A stretch of 8,339 nucleotides of DNA from NCBI GenBank assembly GCA_947447845.1, contig CANFNO010000092.1:1-8339 (forward strand), given 5' to 3'. Positions 1 through 5,785 of this stretch are shown in pieces; position 1 is the first letter of the stretch; every line of letters starts with the position of its first letter. This DNA is from Burkholderiales bacterium. GTDB lineage: Bacteria > Pseudomonadota > Gammaproteobacteria > Burkholderiales > Burkholderiaceae. Below the pieces are notes generated by a model. It did not search any database. It had not been told where the DNA came from and saw nothing but the letters and a program-made list of their open reading frames with translations. A program made the position numbers and the translations under genes.

Positions 1-545
1 ATGGGCTGCTCGGCACCAAAGGCCGCCGCAAACACCATGGAGGACGGCATGCCTTCCTCGATCAGGGCACGGGTGACGGTCAAGGCCCGCTGGGCGGACA
101 ACTCCCAGTTATCGGCAAACTGGCTATTGCTGGCGCGAACCGAATGGTCATCGGTAAAGCCGCTGATCATCAGCAACTCATCACGTGCGCCCAAGTAGGC
201 CCGCAAGGGTGTGACCAGACTGTTAAGCAGCTTGCGTCCCTCGGGCTGCAACTGGTCTGAGTTGAGCGAAAACAGCAGACGCCCGCTGATGCCAATGCGC
301 CCGTTGTTCAGGGTGATGCGCCCCGTTGCCAGAGGAATGGCCAAAGCCTTCTCCAGACTGATGCGGCGTTGCTCTTCAACTTGGCGCTTTTTTACCTCGT
401 CTTCGAGGTTGGCGGTCAGCTGCAGTTGCACCACCAGCACGCCCAACAGCAGAAGCACAAAAGCCCCGAGCAGGCCCGACATCAGGTCGCCAAAGACGGC
501 CCAGACCGGCGCAGTTTGTTCCAGGCCGGAGTCTGCGTCTTCCAT
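1..545 (-). CDS. MotB/ZorB-like OmpA-family peptidoglycan-binding protein, C-terminus cut by window edge
   Basis: Partial gene: 181 codons are visible and the frame is open to the left edge. Residues 1-13 are a short acidic cytoplasmic start. Residues 14-41 are one transmembrane helix beginning VWAVFGDLMSGLL, with Asp20 at the cytoplasmic end, where MotB and ZorB carry the proton-binding Asp. A charged linker (47-67) follows. From about residue 85 an OmpA C-terminal domain begins (GRLLFSLNSDQL), with GFTDD at 129-133 and NWELSAQRA at 146-154; Asp132 and Arg153 match the peptidoglycan-contacting Asp and Arg of the family. The protein should sit in the inner membrane as the cell-wall-anchored plug of a proton channel. 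Its ATG overlaps the TGA of the upstream gene (TGATG), and a GGAGG lies 7 nt before the start. The partner is the adjacent MotA/ExbB-like protein, so this is a ZorB/MotB counterpart rather than a free outer-membrane OmpA. Family call is firm; biological role is unknown. Confidence 0.88.
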   Translation of the reverse strand, partial: MEDADSGLEQTAPVWAVFGDLMSGLLGAFVLLLLGVLVVQLQLTANLEDEVKKRQVEEQRRISLEKALAIPLATGRITLNNGRIGISGRLLFSLNSDQLQPEGRKLLNSLVTPLRAYLGARDELLMISGFTDDHSVRASNSQFADNWELSAQRALTVTRALIEEGMPSSMVFAAAFGAEQP

Positions 546-2713
546 CACGCGGCCTCCGGTGCCAGCAGGGCCTGCTTGACCGAGAGTTGACGCAGCTCTT
601 CGACAATTTCTTTCTGCGACATGGTGCTCAGGTCAATCACCTCACGGGCTTGCGCCACGTAGTACGCCAACTGGTCGTCACTGCGGGCCATGGACTTATC
701 CATTGCGCCTTCAATGCGCTGCAGGTTGGCAATGAGCTTCTCGTTGCCTTCATGGAAAGAGCGCACGGCAAAGTTGAACGTCTCGCCCAGGCTTGCAACT
801 TCCACCGAACTGCTGGTGACATGGGCCGCAATGTCGGCGAGCTTGGTGGTTTCCGCGTCCACCTTCTCGGCAAACTGCTCGCTCGCACGCTCCAGCGAAA
901 CGGCAGAGGACGCCACCAGCGAGTCGATCACCGTGCGCTGATCCAGAGAGGCGTGGTTGATGCCCGCCAGGAGCGTGTTCAAAGTTTCGAGAATGCGGCT
1001 GCGCTCTTCCAGCAACGCGTTATCGCGGGCCACGCTATGCGAGATTTCCTGGCGCAACTGGCCGATGACTTCGGCTGCGGCGCGCGGCGCTTCAGAGGCG
1101 GTCTCAATAAGCCGGGTGATCGGGTCTTCCAACGCTGTGCCTAGCGTTGTCAGGTGGCTGGTGAGTGCCGTTTGCAACCCGGCCAGACGCTCCACCGCCG
1201 CATTGCCGCGCACGGCTTCTTCGGCCCGCAGTGCACCCAATTCTGTGCGCAATGTGGCGCTCAGTTGCTCCATGCGCTGACCATGCTGGGCGGACCATTC
1301 TGCTTCCGTGGCGATGCGCGCACGCACCAGTTCTTCGGAGCTGGCCATCAGCTTGTTGACCTCGCCAAGCGTTTTTGCAGCGCTGGTTTGTGCACTGTCT
1401 GAAACCTGCTGTGCGGTCTGGGTCAGGGTGCTGCAGATTTGCTGCTGCTGCGCCAAGGTGCGCGCGCTGTTCTGCTGCCATTCGCTTTGCAGCCCTGCGG
1501 CCATGCGCTCCAGCGAGGTTTGCCAAGCCTGCAGACGCTGGCTATCGCCATGGGTTTGCTCAGCCTGCAGTTCAGCGTAGGCACTCTTCACCGCCAGCAG
1601 CAGCGCCTGGGCGCGCTCCTCGAAGTTACTGTTAAACGCAGCCAGTGATTGCCCCACTCCGGCCACCATGCTGGCGTTTGCTGCCTCGTGGCTGCTGAGA
1701 GCTGCGGCCCATGTGTCGGCAACCGTCGCGGCGCTGGATTGGAAGCGTGTGGAAAGTCCATCTAACTGGCTTTGCGTGCTGGCAATCATGCGTTCGTGCA
1801 TCAGGCGCGCTTCGCCAGCAATTCCGGTCATGGCCGCCTCCACCACCGGTTTGATGCTTTCACCGGCGATCTGCATGCTCTGCGACAAACTGTTGCGCAA
1901 TGATTGGTCCACGGAGCGGGCCAACTCGGTGTACGCCCCATGTATGCTGCTGTGAAAATTCTCCTGGTTGCTGAGCAGGCGTTCGTTCATCTGCAGGCCC
2001 ACGCGTTCCATCTGCAGCATCATGGCCTGCATCTTGTCAGCGATCAGCGGCAAAGCCTGGGATTGCACTTGCAAGGCCTTGAAGGTTTCCTGGCGCTGGT
2101 GGCTGTGTGAAAAGCTGCGCAACTGCGTGGCGATTTTGCTATCCAGCAATTGCGCGGCCTGCATTCTTTCTCGACGGCTAAGCGCCGACAACAGGCCCAG
2201 CACGGCGGAGGACGCAACGCCTGCGACCGAGGTTCCAAAAGCCAGACCCAAGCCCTTGATCGGTGTGGCAAACGCGCTGCGAATGGCCGCCAGATCGGAG
2301 GTGCCTTCCAGCGCGAAGACTGCGCCTTTGAGCGTCACCACCATACCCAGGAACGTACCCAACATGCCCAGCATCACCAGCAGGCCCACCAGATACGGGG
2401 TGAGTGCCGGGCCGGGCAAACCGACACGCTCACCTTCCACGCGCAAACGCACCGGGTTCTGCAACGAGGCGGGCACGCTGGCCAGCCAGTCATTGAGATC
2501 GCTCAGTCCTTCGGGAATGGCAGCGAGCGCAGCGGCCAGGCCGGACGTGGAATGTCGGAAGCGGTGCAACTCAAAAGCACCAAAACCATACACGGCTGAT
2601 ATCAGCAAGGTGACCATCAGCGCCAATAGATTGGTGCCAAAAAATCCGGCAGCAACCCACACCAGGGCCATTGCGCCCAGGGCAAATGTTGCAGTGAAAA
2701 AATGTCTATTCAT
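545..2713 (-). CDS. MotA/ExbB-like channel protein with long coiled-coil tail, DUF802 (ZorA-like)
   Basis: 722 residues. Four hydrophobic helices are visible: about 5-24, 28-47, 104-128 and 153-177. Helix 3 contains LGMLGTFLGM (115-124) and helix 4 GLAFGTSVAGV (156-166). These resemble the two pore helices of MotA, ExbB and TolQ, with Thr120 and Thr161 at the polar pore positions. Some 540 residues follow the last helix: a nearly Pro- and Gly-poor, Ala/Gln/Glu/Leu-rich stretch predicted to be a cytoplasmic coiled coil. Residues about 552-612 (RDNALLEERSRI, then DQRTVIDSLVASS) fit my memory of the DUF802 family. The size and layout (short 2-3 loop, huge tail after helix 4) match ZorA rather than MotA or TolQ. 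Its ATG overlaps the DUF3348 stop (ATGA) and no good Shine-Dalgarno is present, so translation is probably coupled. It likely forms a pentamer around two copies of the downstream OmpA-like protein; that stoichiometry is inferred from homologous stators. What the tail acts on is unknown. Confidence 0.87.
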   Translation of the reverse strand: MNRHFFTATFALGAMALVWVAAGFFGTNLLALMVTLLISAVYGFGAFELHRFRHSTSGLAAALAAIPEGLSDLNDWLASVPASLQNPVRLRVEGERVGLPGPALTPYLVGLLVMLGMLGTFLGMVVTLKGAVFALEGTSDLAAIRSAFATPIKGLGLAFGTSVAGVASSAVLGLLSALSRRERMQAAQLLDSKIATQLRSFSHSHQRQETFKALQVQSQALPLIADKMQAMMLQMERVGLQMNERLLSNQENFHSSIHGAYTELARSVDQSLRNSLSQSMQIAGESIKPVVEAAMTGIAGEARLMHERMIASTQSQLDGLSTRFQSSAATVADTWAAALSSHEAANASMVAGVGQSLAAFNSNFEERAQALLLAVKSAYAELQAEQTHGDSQRLQAWQTSLERMAAGLQSEWQQNSARTLAQQQQICSTLTQTAQQVSDSAQTSAAKTLGEVNKLMASSEELVRARIATEAEWSAQHGQRMEQLSATLRTELGALRAEEAVRGNAAVERLAGLQTALTSHLTTLGTALEDPITRLIETASEAPRAAAEVIGQLRQEISHSVARDNALLEERSRILETLNTLLAGINHASLDQRTVIDSLVASSAVSLERASEQFAEKVDAETTKLADIAAHVTSSSVEVASLGETFNFAVRSFHEGNEKLIANLQRIEGAMDKSMARSDDQLAYYVAQAREVIDLSTMSQKEIVEELRQLSVKQALLAPEAA
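553..557 (-). promoter_or_regulatory. Shine-Dalgarno of the OmpA/MotB-like gene
   Basis: GGAGG on the minus strand, 7 nt before the ATG at 545. It lies inside the last codons of the upstream gene, so the OmpA-like gene has its own strong ribosome binding site in addition to stop-start coupling. This supports 545 as the start. Confidence 0.75.
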
Positions 2714-3471
2714 ATCGGTTTGGTTTTCTCGTTTTGCAGGGCTTCAAGAAGCCCCACTGCGGGTTGCAAGCGCAAGTCCAACTCGGCCAGCAACACGGTT
2801 TGTAGTTCGTTACAGAAGCGCGCCAGCCAGGCGCCGGGCAGCATCCACTGCGAGGGTTTGTCGGCCTGCTGCGTATCTGCCAATGTTTGCTGATGCTGCT
2901 GGCGCAAGTGCGCAAAACGCTTCTTCAAGAGCTTGGGCAAGGTGGCCAGCAAGCGGGCTTCGCGTTCACTGAGGATGTGCTCGAAAGTCGCGTCAAGGGC
3001 CGCGAGTTGCTGCAGTGCCGGCGACATCGTGGCCAGCTTCTCGCGCACTCGGGAGCGCAGGGGCGGCACGCTCAAATCCATGTCGCGTTGATGCGCCAAG
3101 TAGTAACGGCGGTAGGGCTCGTAGGCGCTGGTAAGGTCAGCTGGCATGTCGGCGGGTGGCAGGGGCAACTCGACGCCAGTCTGGCCGCGCTTGGGCGCAG
3201 CGGTGCGGGCAATCTGCTGCTCCAGACTAGCCCGTATGCGCGAGAAATCATCGGCAATGTCGATCTGCTCATCTGCTTGCGATTCACCCACCTGAAAAGT
3301 GTTTGCGTTTTGCACGGCATACAAGGCGATGGCATCGGTGTAGTCCACCCACAAGCCCAGTTTTTCTGCAAACGCCAGTCCAGGCGCATGCGCCTCCACA
3401 TCAGACAAGTCTGTGAGGATGCGAAGCAGTCGGGAGCTATGGAAGTGGGTACGCGTCAGAACTCGCGTCAT
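2710..3471 (-). CDS. DUF3348 family protein, first gene of the ZorAB-like operon
   Basis: 253 residues, no signal peptide or transmembrane segment, so probably cytoplasmic. The N-terminal part (residues 1-55: SSRLLRIL, then KLGLWVDYTDAIALY) fits the DUF3348 family as I remember it. The middle (about 70-130) is charged and ends in a Tyr/Arg-rich helix (YEPYRRYYLAHQRDMD). The C-terminal half (138-250) is helical, with a basic stretch KLLKKRFAHLRQQHQQ (180-195) and a final amphipathic helix. No catalytic motif is recognisable. The ATG at 3471 is the first in frame after a TAG 10-12 nt upstream. An AGGTGG about 20 nt upstream is too far for a good ribosome site, so initiation may be weak. The gene overlaps the ZorA-like gene by 4 nt (ATGA), which ties its product to the channel. 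It could be an adaptor or regulator of the coiled-coil tail; that is inference only. Confidence 0.82.
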   Translation of the reverse strand: MTRVLTRTHFHSSRLLRILTDLSDVEAHAPGLAFAEKLGLWVDYTDAIALYAVQNANTFQVGESQADEQIDIADDFSRIRASLEQQIARTAAPKRGQTGVELPLPPADMPADLTSAYEPYRRYYLAHQRDMDLSVPPLRSRVREKLATMSPALQQLAALDATFEHILSEREARLLATLPKLLKKRFAHLRQQHQQTLADTQQADKPSQWMLPGAWLARFCNELQTVLLAELDLRLQPAVGLLEALQNEKTKPI

Positions 3472-3482
3472 ATCAGAGAACT

Positions 3483-3537
3483 AAAAAGACCCACCTGGGT
3501 GAGCCTTTCATTGCTGCGGTTTGCCGCACGTCTTTTT
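3483..3537 (-). terminator. Possible terminator-like inverted repeat between pta and the DUF3348 gene
   Basis: AAAAAGAC (3483-3490) and GTCTTTTT (3530-3537) are perfect 8-nt inverted repeats. Between them lie two smaller hairpins: TGCGG/CCGCA (3515-3528) and ACCC/GGGT (3489-3500, alternative to the outer arm). On the minus strand the ACCC-AGGT-GGGT hairpin is followed directly by CTTTTT, as in an intrinsic terminator, but its stem is only 4 bp. The symmetric A and T tracts would work in either direction. It ends 11 nt before the DUF3348 start, so it may limit read-through from pta or act as a leader structure. Confidence 0.35.
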
Positions 3538-3553
3538 GTTGCGGGAGGTGGCG

Positions 3554-3582
3554 ATGATACCGCACGGAAAAACTGCGCCCAA
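3554..3582 (-). promoter_or_regulatory. Candidate sigma70 promoter for the DUF3348-DUF802-OmpA operon
   Basis: On the minus strand TTGGGC (3582-3577) and TATCAT (3559-3554) are separated by 17 nt. The -10 matches TATAAT at 5 of 6 positions, the -35 only at 3 of 6. It lies in the 141-nt gap after pta and would give a leader of about 75 nt. It overlaps the candidate pta terminator. Chance matches of this quality are common. Confidence 0.3.
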
Positions 3583-3588
3583 CGGCAC
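3568..3588 (-). terminator. Candidate short intrinsic terminator after pta
   Basis: On the minus strand, 25 nt after the pta stop, GTGCC-GTTG-GGCGC can form a 5-bp stem (one G-U pair) with a 4-nt loop, followed by AG and a run of five T. The stem is short, so termination may be partial. Confidence 0.4.
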
Positions 3589-3612
3589 CTGGTTTGCACT
3601 CCATGGAGCCGT

Positions 3613-5664
3613 TCAAGCCCGCGCCATCGCCTCAGCCTGGATCGCCGTCAGCGCGATGGTGAACACAATGTCATCCACCAGCGCACCACGCGACAAGTCG
3701 TTCACCGGCTTGCGCAAGCCCTGCAGCATGGGGCCGACCGACACCACGTTAGCCGAGCGTTGCACCGCCTTGTAGGTGGTGTTGCCGGTGTTGAGATCGG
3801 GGAACACAAAAACGGTCGCCTGCCCGGCCACCGCGCTGCCAGGGGCCTTTTGTTCGGCCACTTCACGCACCGTGGCGGCGTCATATTGCATGGGGCCATC
3901 GATCACCAGAGCGGGCCACTTGGCGCGGGCCAAATCGGTTGCCGCACGCACCTTCTCCACGTCGTCACCCGAGCCCGAGACACCGGTGCTGTAGCTGATC
4001 ATGGCAACCTTCGGGCTGATGCCGAATGCCAGTGCGCTGTCGGCACTTTGCTTGGCAATCTCGGCCAGCTCCGGGGCGGTCGGATCGGGGTTGATGGCGC
4101 AGTCCGCATACACCAGCACCTGCTCTGGCATGAGCATAAAAAAGCAGGAAGAAACAATCGATGAACCGGGTGCCGTCTTGATCAACTGCAAAGCCGGGCG
4201 CACCGTGCTGGCCGTCGTGTGAATCGCACCGCTGACTAGGCCATCCACATCACCCACGGCCAGCATCATGGTGCCCAGCGTGACGGTGTCCTCCAGGGCG
4301 ACGTGGGCTTGCCCCGACGTTAACCCCTTGTTTTTGCGCAGTTCCACCATGGGCGCGATATAGCGGTCTAGGATTTTTTCCGGCTCCAGGATTTCCAGCC
4401 CTTCCGGCAACTCGATGCCCAGCGAATCGCATGCCGACTGAACCACTTTCCGGCGGCCCAACAGAACGCAGCGCGCAATCCCCTTCTGTGTGCAAATCAC
4501 CGCCGCACGAATCGTGCGCGACTCCTCGCCTTCGGGCAGCACGATGCGCTTGTTGGCAGCGCGCGCCTTTTGTATGAGTTGGTAACGAAAGGCCGGTGGC
4601 GACATGTGGGTTGATACGGCCAAGTCCAATCCGGCACAAATCGCGTCGCCGTCCAGATGCTCGGCCATGTTGTCGATCACCGCATCCATCCGGCTCAAGT
4701 CGTCCCGTGGCACGGCCAACGGCAAGCGACTGATGCGGGCGGCGGTCTCATAACTGTCACCATCGGTGCGCATGACCGGCAAGCCGCTGTTGAAGGCGCG
4801 CGAACCAAAGCGCTCAATGCGCTGGCTGATATAGCTGTGGTGGGTCAGCAAGAGGCCCGCAAGCTCGATGCCATTGCTTTCTGCCAGGGCGGTCGCCAAG
4901 ATGACGTCGTCACGGTCGCCTGCACTGATCACCAGTGCGCCCGGTGTCAGACGGGCAATCACCTCGCTCACCGAGCGCGCAGCCAGCACGGTATCGCGCA
5001 CACGCCGGGTGGCAATCTGGCCTTCGATCATGATCTCGGCGCCCAAATGGCGGGCCACGTCGATCGTGCGCGGGGTCACCAGGGCCGGGTTGTTTTCGAT
5101 GGTGCCCCAGATGGGTACACCACCCAGTTGCGCGCTCACGGCGGCTTTATCAAAGTCAGGCGCGGCACGGTTGAAGATGACACCCACCACGTGTCGCCCA
5201 GCCCGATTCACCTGGGCAATCATGTGCTGGGTTTGGTCAATCCCCGAAGCATCCGCACCGCTGGCAACCAGCACCACTTCAGCTTGCAAGCTGCGGGCAA
5301 TGTCGCCGGACAGACGCGGTATGAAGGCGCGGCTCGGATCGGCATGTATGCCCTCCACGACGACTACATCGCAGCCCTTGGAAGTGGACATGACCATGCT
5401 GACGATGTCCTCCAGCAGATCATCGGTTTTGCCTTCGTTGACGTATTGCGTCACCAGACTCATGGGCAATGGATCGGGTGCGTTGGCAAGCTTGCAGATG
5501 TCGCGCGCAAACAGAACCGACGGCTCGCTGTCAGGCGTGAGTTTGGTAATGGGTTTTACAAACGCCACCCTCAGCCCGCGACGTTGCAACGCCCGCAAAA
5601 GACCGAGTGACACTGAAGTGAGCCCCACGTTGGGCTGTGTCGCCGCAACGAAATAGGTACGCAT
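3613..5664 (-). CDS. pta: Phosphate acetyltransferase, long form
   Basis: 683 residues; converts acetyl-CoA and phosphate to acetyl phosphate and CoA, or the reverse, in the cytoplasm. The layout matches E. coli Pta (714 residues) along its length. An N-terminal P-loop-related domain starts MRTYFVAATQPNVGLTSVSL with the same degenerate nucleotide loop as E. coli. A DRTGG-type middle domain lies near 205-320. The catalytic PTA_PTB domain runs from about 355 to the end, with KRIVLPEGEESRT (372-384), VSGAIHTTASTVRP (477-490), INPDPTAPELAE (524-535), STGVSGSGDDVEKVR (559-573) and FPDLNTGNTTYKAVQRSA (621-638). I start at 5664, not the in-frame ATG at 5700, because a GGAGG lies 6 nt upstream of 5664, homology begins there, and the upstream ATG sits in a hairpin. 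No acetate kinase gene is visible next to it, so the usual ackA-pta pairing is not shown here. It lies downstream of ahpF with a 121-nt gap and its own likely promoter. Confidence 0.96.
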   Translation of the reverse strand: MRTYFVAATQPNVGLTSVSLGLLRALQRRGLRVAFVKPITKLTPDSEPSVLFARDICKLANAPDPLPMSLVTQYVNEGKTDDLLEDIVSMVMSTSKGCDVVVVEGIHADPSRAFIPRLSGDIARSLQAEVVLVASGADASGIDQTQHMIAQVNRAGRHVVGVIFNRAAPDFDKAAVSAQLGGVPIWGTIENNPALVTPRTIDVARHLGAEIMIEGQIATRRVRDTVLAARSVSEVIARLTPGALVISAGDRDDVILATALAESNGIELAGLLLTHHSYISQRIERFGSRAFNSGLPVMRTDGDSYETAARISRLPLAVPRDDLSRMDAVIDNMAEHLDGDAICAGLDLAVSTHMSPPAFRYQLIQKARAANKRIVLPEGEESRTIRAAVICTQKGIARCVLLGRRKVVQSACDSLGIELPEGLEILEPEKILDRYIAPMVELRKNKGLTSGQAHVALEDTVTLGTMMLAVGDVDGLVSGAIHTTASTVRPALQLIKTAPGSSIVSSCFFMLMPEQVLVYADCAINPDPTAPELAEIAKQSADSALAFGISPKVAMISYSTGVSGSGDDVEKVRAATDLARAKWPALVIDGPMQYDAATVREVAEQKAPGSAVAGQATVFVFPDLNTGNTTYKAVQRSANVVSVGPMLQGLRKPVNDLSRGALVDDIVFTIALTAIQAEAMARA

Positions 5665-5670
5665 AGATAG

Positions 5671-5675
5671 CCTCC
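5671..5675 (-). promoter_or_regulatory. Shine-Dalgarno deciding the pta start
   Basis: GGAGG on the minus strand, 6 nt before the ATG at 5664. It decides between this start and the in-frame ATG 12 codons upstream, which has no comparable site. Confidence 0.8.
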
Positions 5676-5686
5676 GCTGATTGAAC

Positions 5687-5712
5687 CCCTGCCGCGGCAT
5701 GCCGCAGCAGGG
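5687..5712 (-). repeat. 26-nt near-perfect inverted repeat (stem-loop) in the pta leader
   Basis: Positions 5687-5712 are symmetric about 5699/5700, with 12 of 13 pairs matching; the single mismatch is 5693/5706. In RNA it would form a GC-rich stem of about 10 pairs with a tight loop. No T run follows on the minus strand, so it is not a standard intrinsic terminator. If transcription starts near 5718 it forms the very 5' end of the pta message, 12 nt before the GGAGG, where it could protect the RNA or tune translation. It could also help end ahpF transcripts. Confidence 0.6.
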
Positions 5713-5724
5713 ACTGACCCGTGG

Positions 5725-5753
5725 ATTTTAGCGCCAGCTAGGGTTAACCCTAG
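5725..5753 (-). promoter_or_regulatory. Candidate pta promoter
   Basis: On the minus strand TAAAAT (5730-5725) matches the -10 consensus at 5 of 6 positions. No good -35 is present: the hexamer 17 nt upstream is CTAGGG and is part of the palindrome at 5738-5753. A poor -35 occupied by an operator-like sequence suggests control by a regulator. Predicted start of transcription is near 5718. Confidence 0.4.
5738..5753. promoter_or_regulatory. Perfect 16-bp palindrome, candidate operator upstream of pta
   Basis: CTAGGGTTAACCCTAG is a perfect palindrome with no spacer, in the 121-nt gap between ahpF and pta, centred about 81 nt before the pta start. It overlaps the expected -35 region and adjacent spacer of the candidate pta promoter, the position of a typical repressor site. 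It has no T tract on either side, so a terminator role is unlikely. The binding regulator cannot be named from sequence. Confidence 0.6.
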
Positions 5754-5785
5754 ATAAATGCGCTACCTATTTCAGGCGTCAGGCT

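Noticed and set aside
545..2713. Calling the 722-residue protein a chemotaxis receptor because of its coiled coil
   Set aside because: It lacks a periplasmic sensor domain, a HAMP domain and the conserved receptor hairpin tip, while helices 3 and 4 resemble stator pore helices.
1..3471. Calling the motor operon a canonical Zorya system or flagellar MotAB
   Set aside because: No ZorC, ZorD or ZorE is visible, and MotA has no 540-residue tail. Only the stator architecture is shared, so ZorAB-like is as far as the sequence allows.
3599..3608. CTCCATGGAG palindrome just after pta
   Set aside because: A 10-bp palindrome next to a stop codon, without a T tract or promoter relation, is expected by chance in a window this size.
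1968..4164. Long open frames on the plus strand (334 codons at 1968-2972 and 425 codons at 2887-4164)
   Set aside because: They lie antisense to well-supported genes, cross gene boundaries, and their translations are rich in Arg, His and Ala without recognisable motifs. This is usual for GC-rich DNA opposite real genes.
5665..5700. Upstream in-frame ATG at 5700 for pta (12 extra residues)
   Set aside because: The ATG lies in the loop of a strong hairpin, has no ribosome site, and the extra residues have no counterpart in E. coli Pta. The ATG at 5664 has GGAGG 6 nt upstream.
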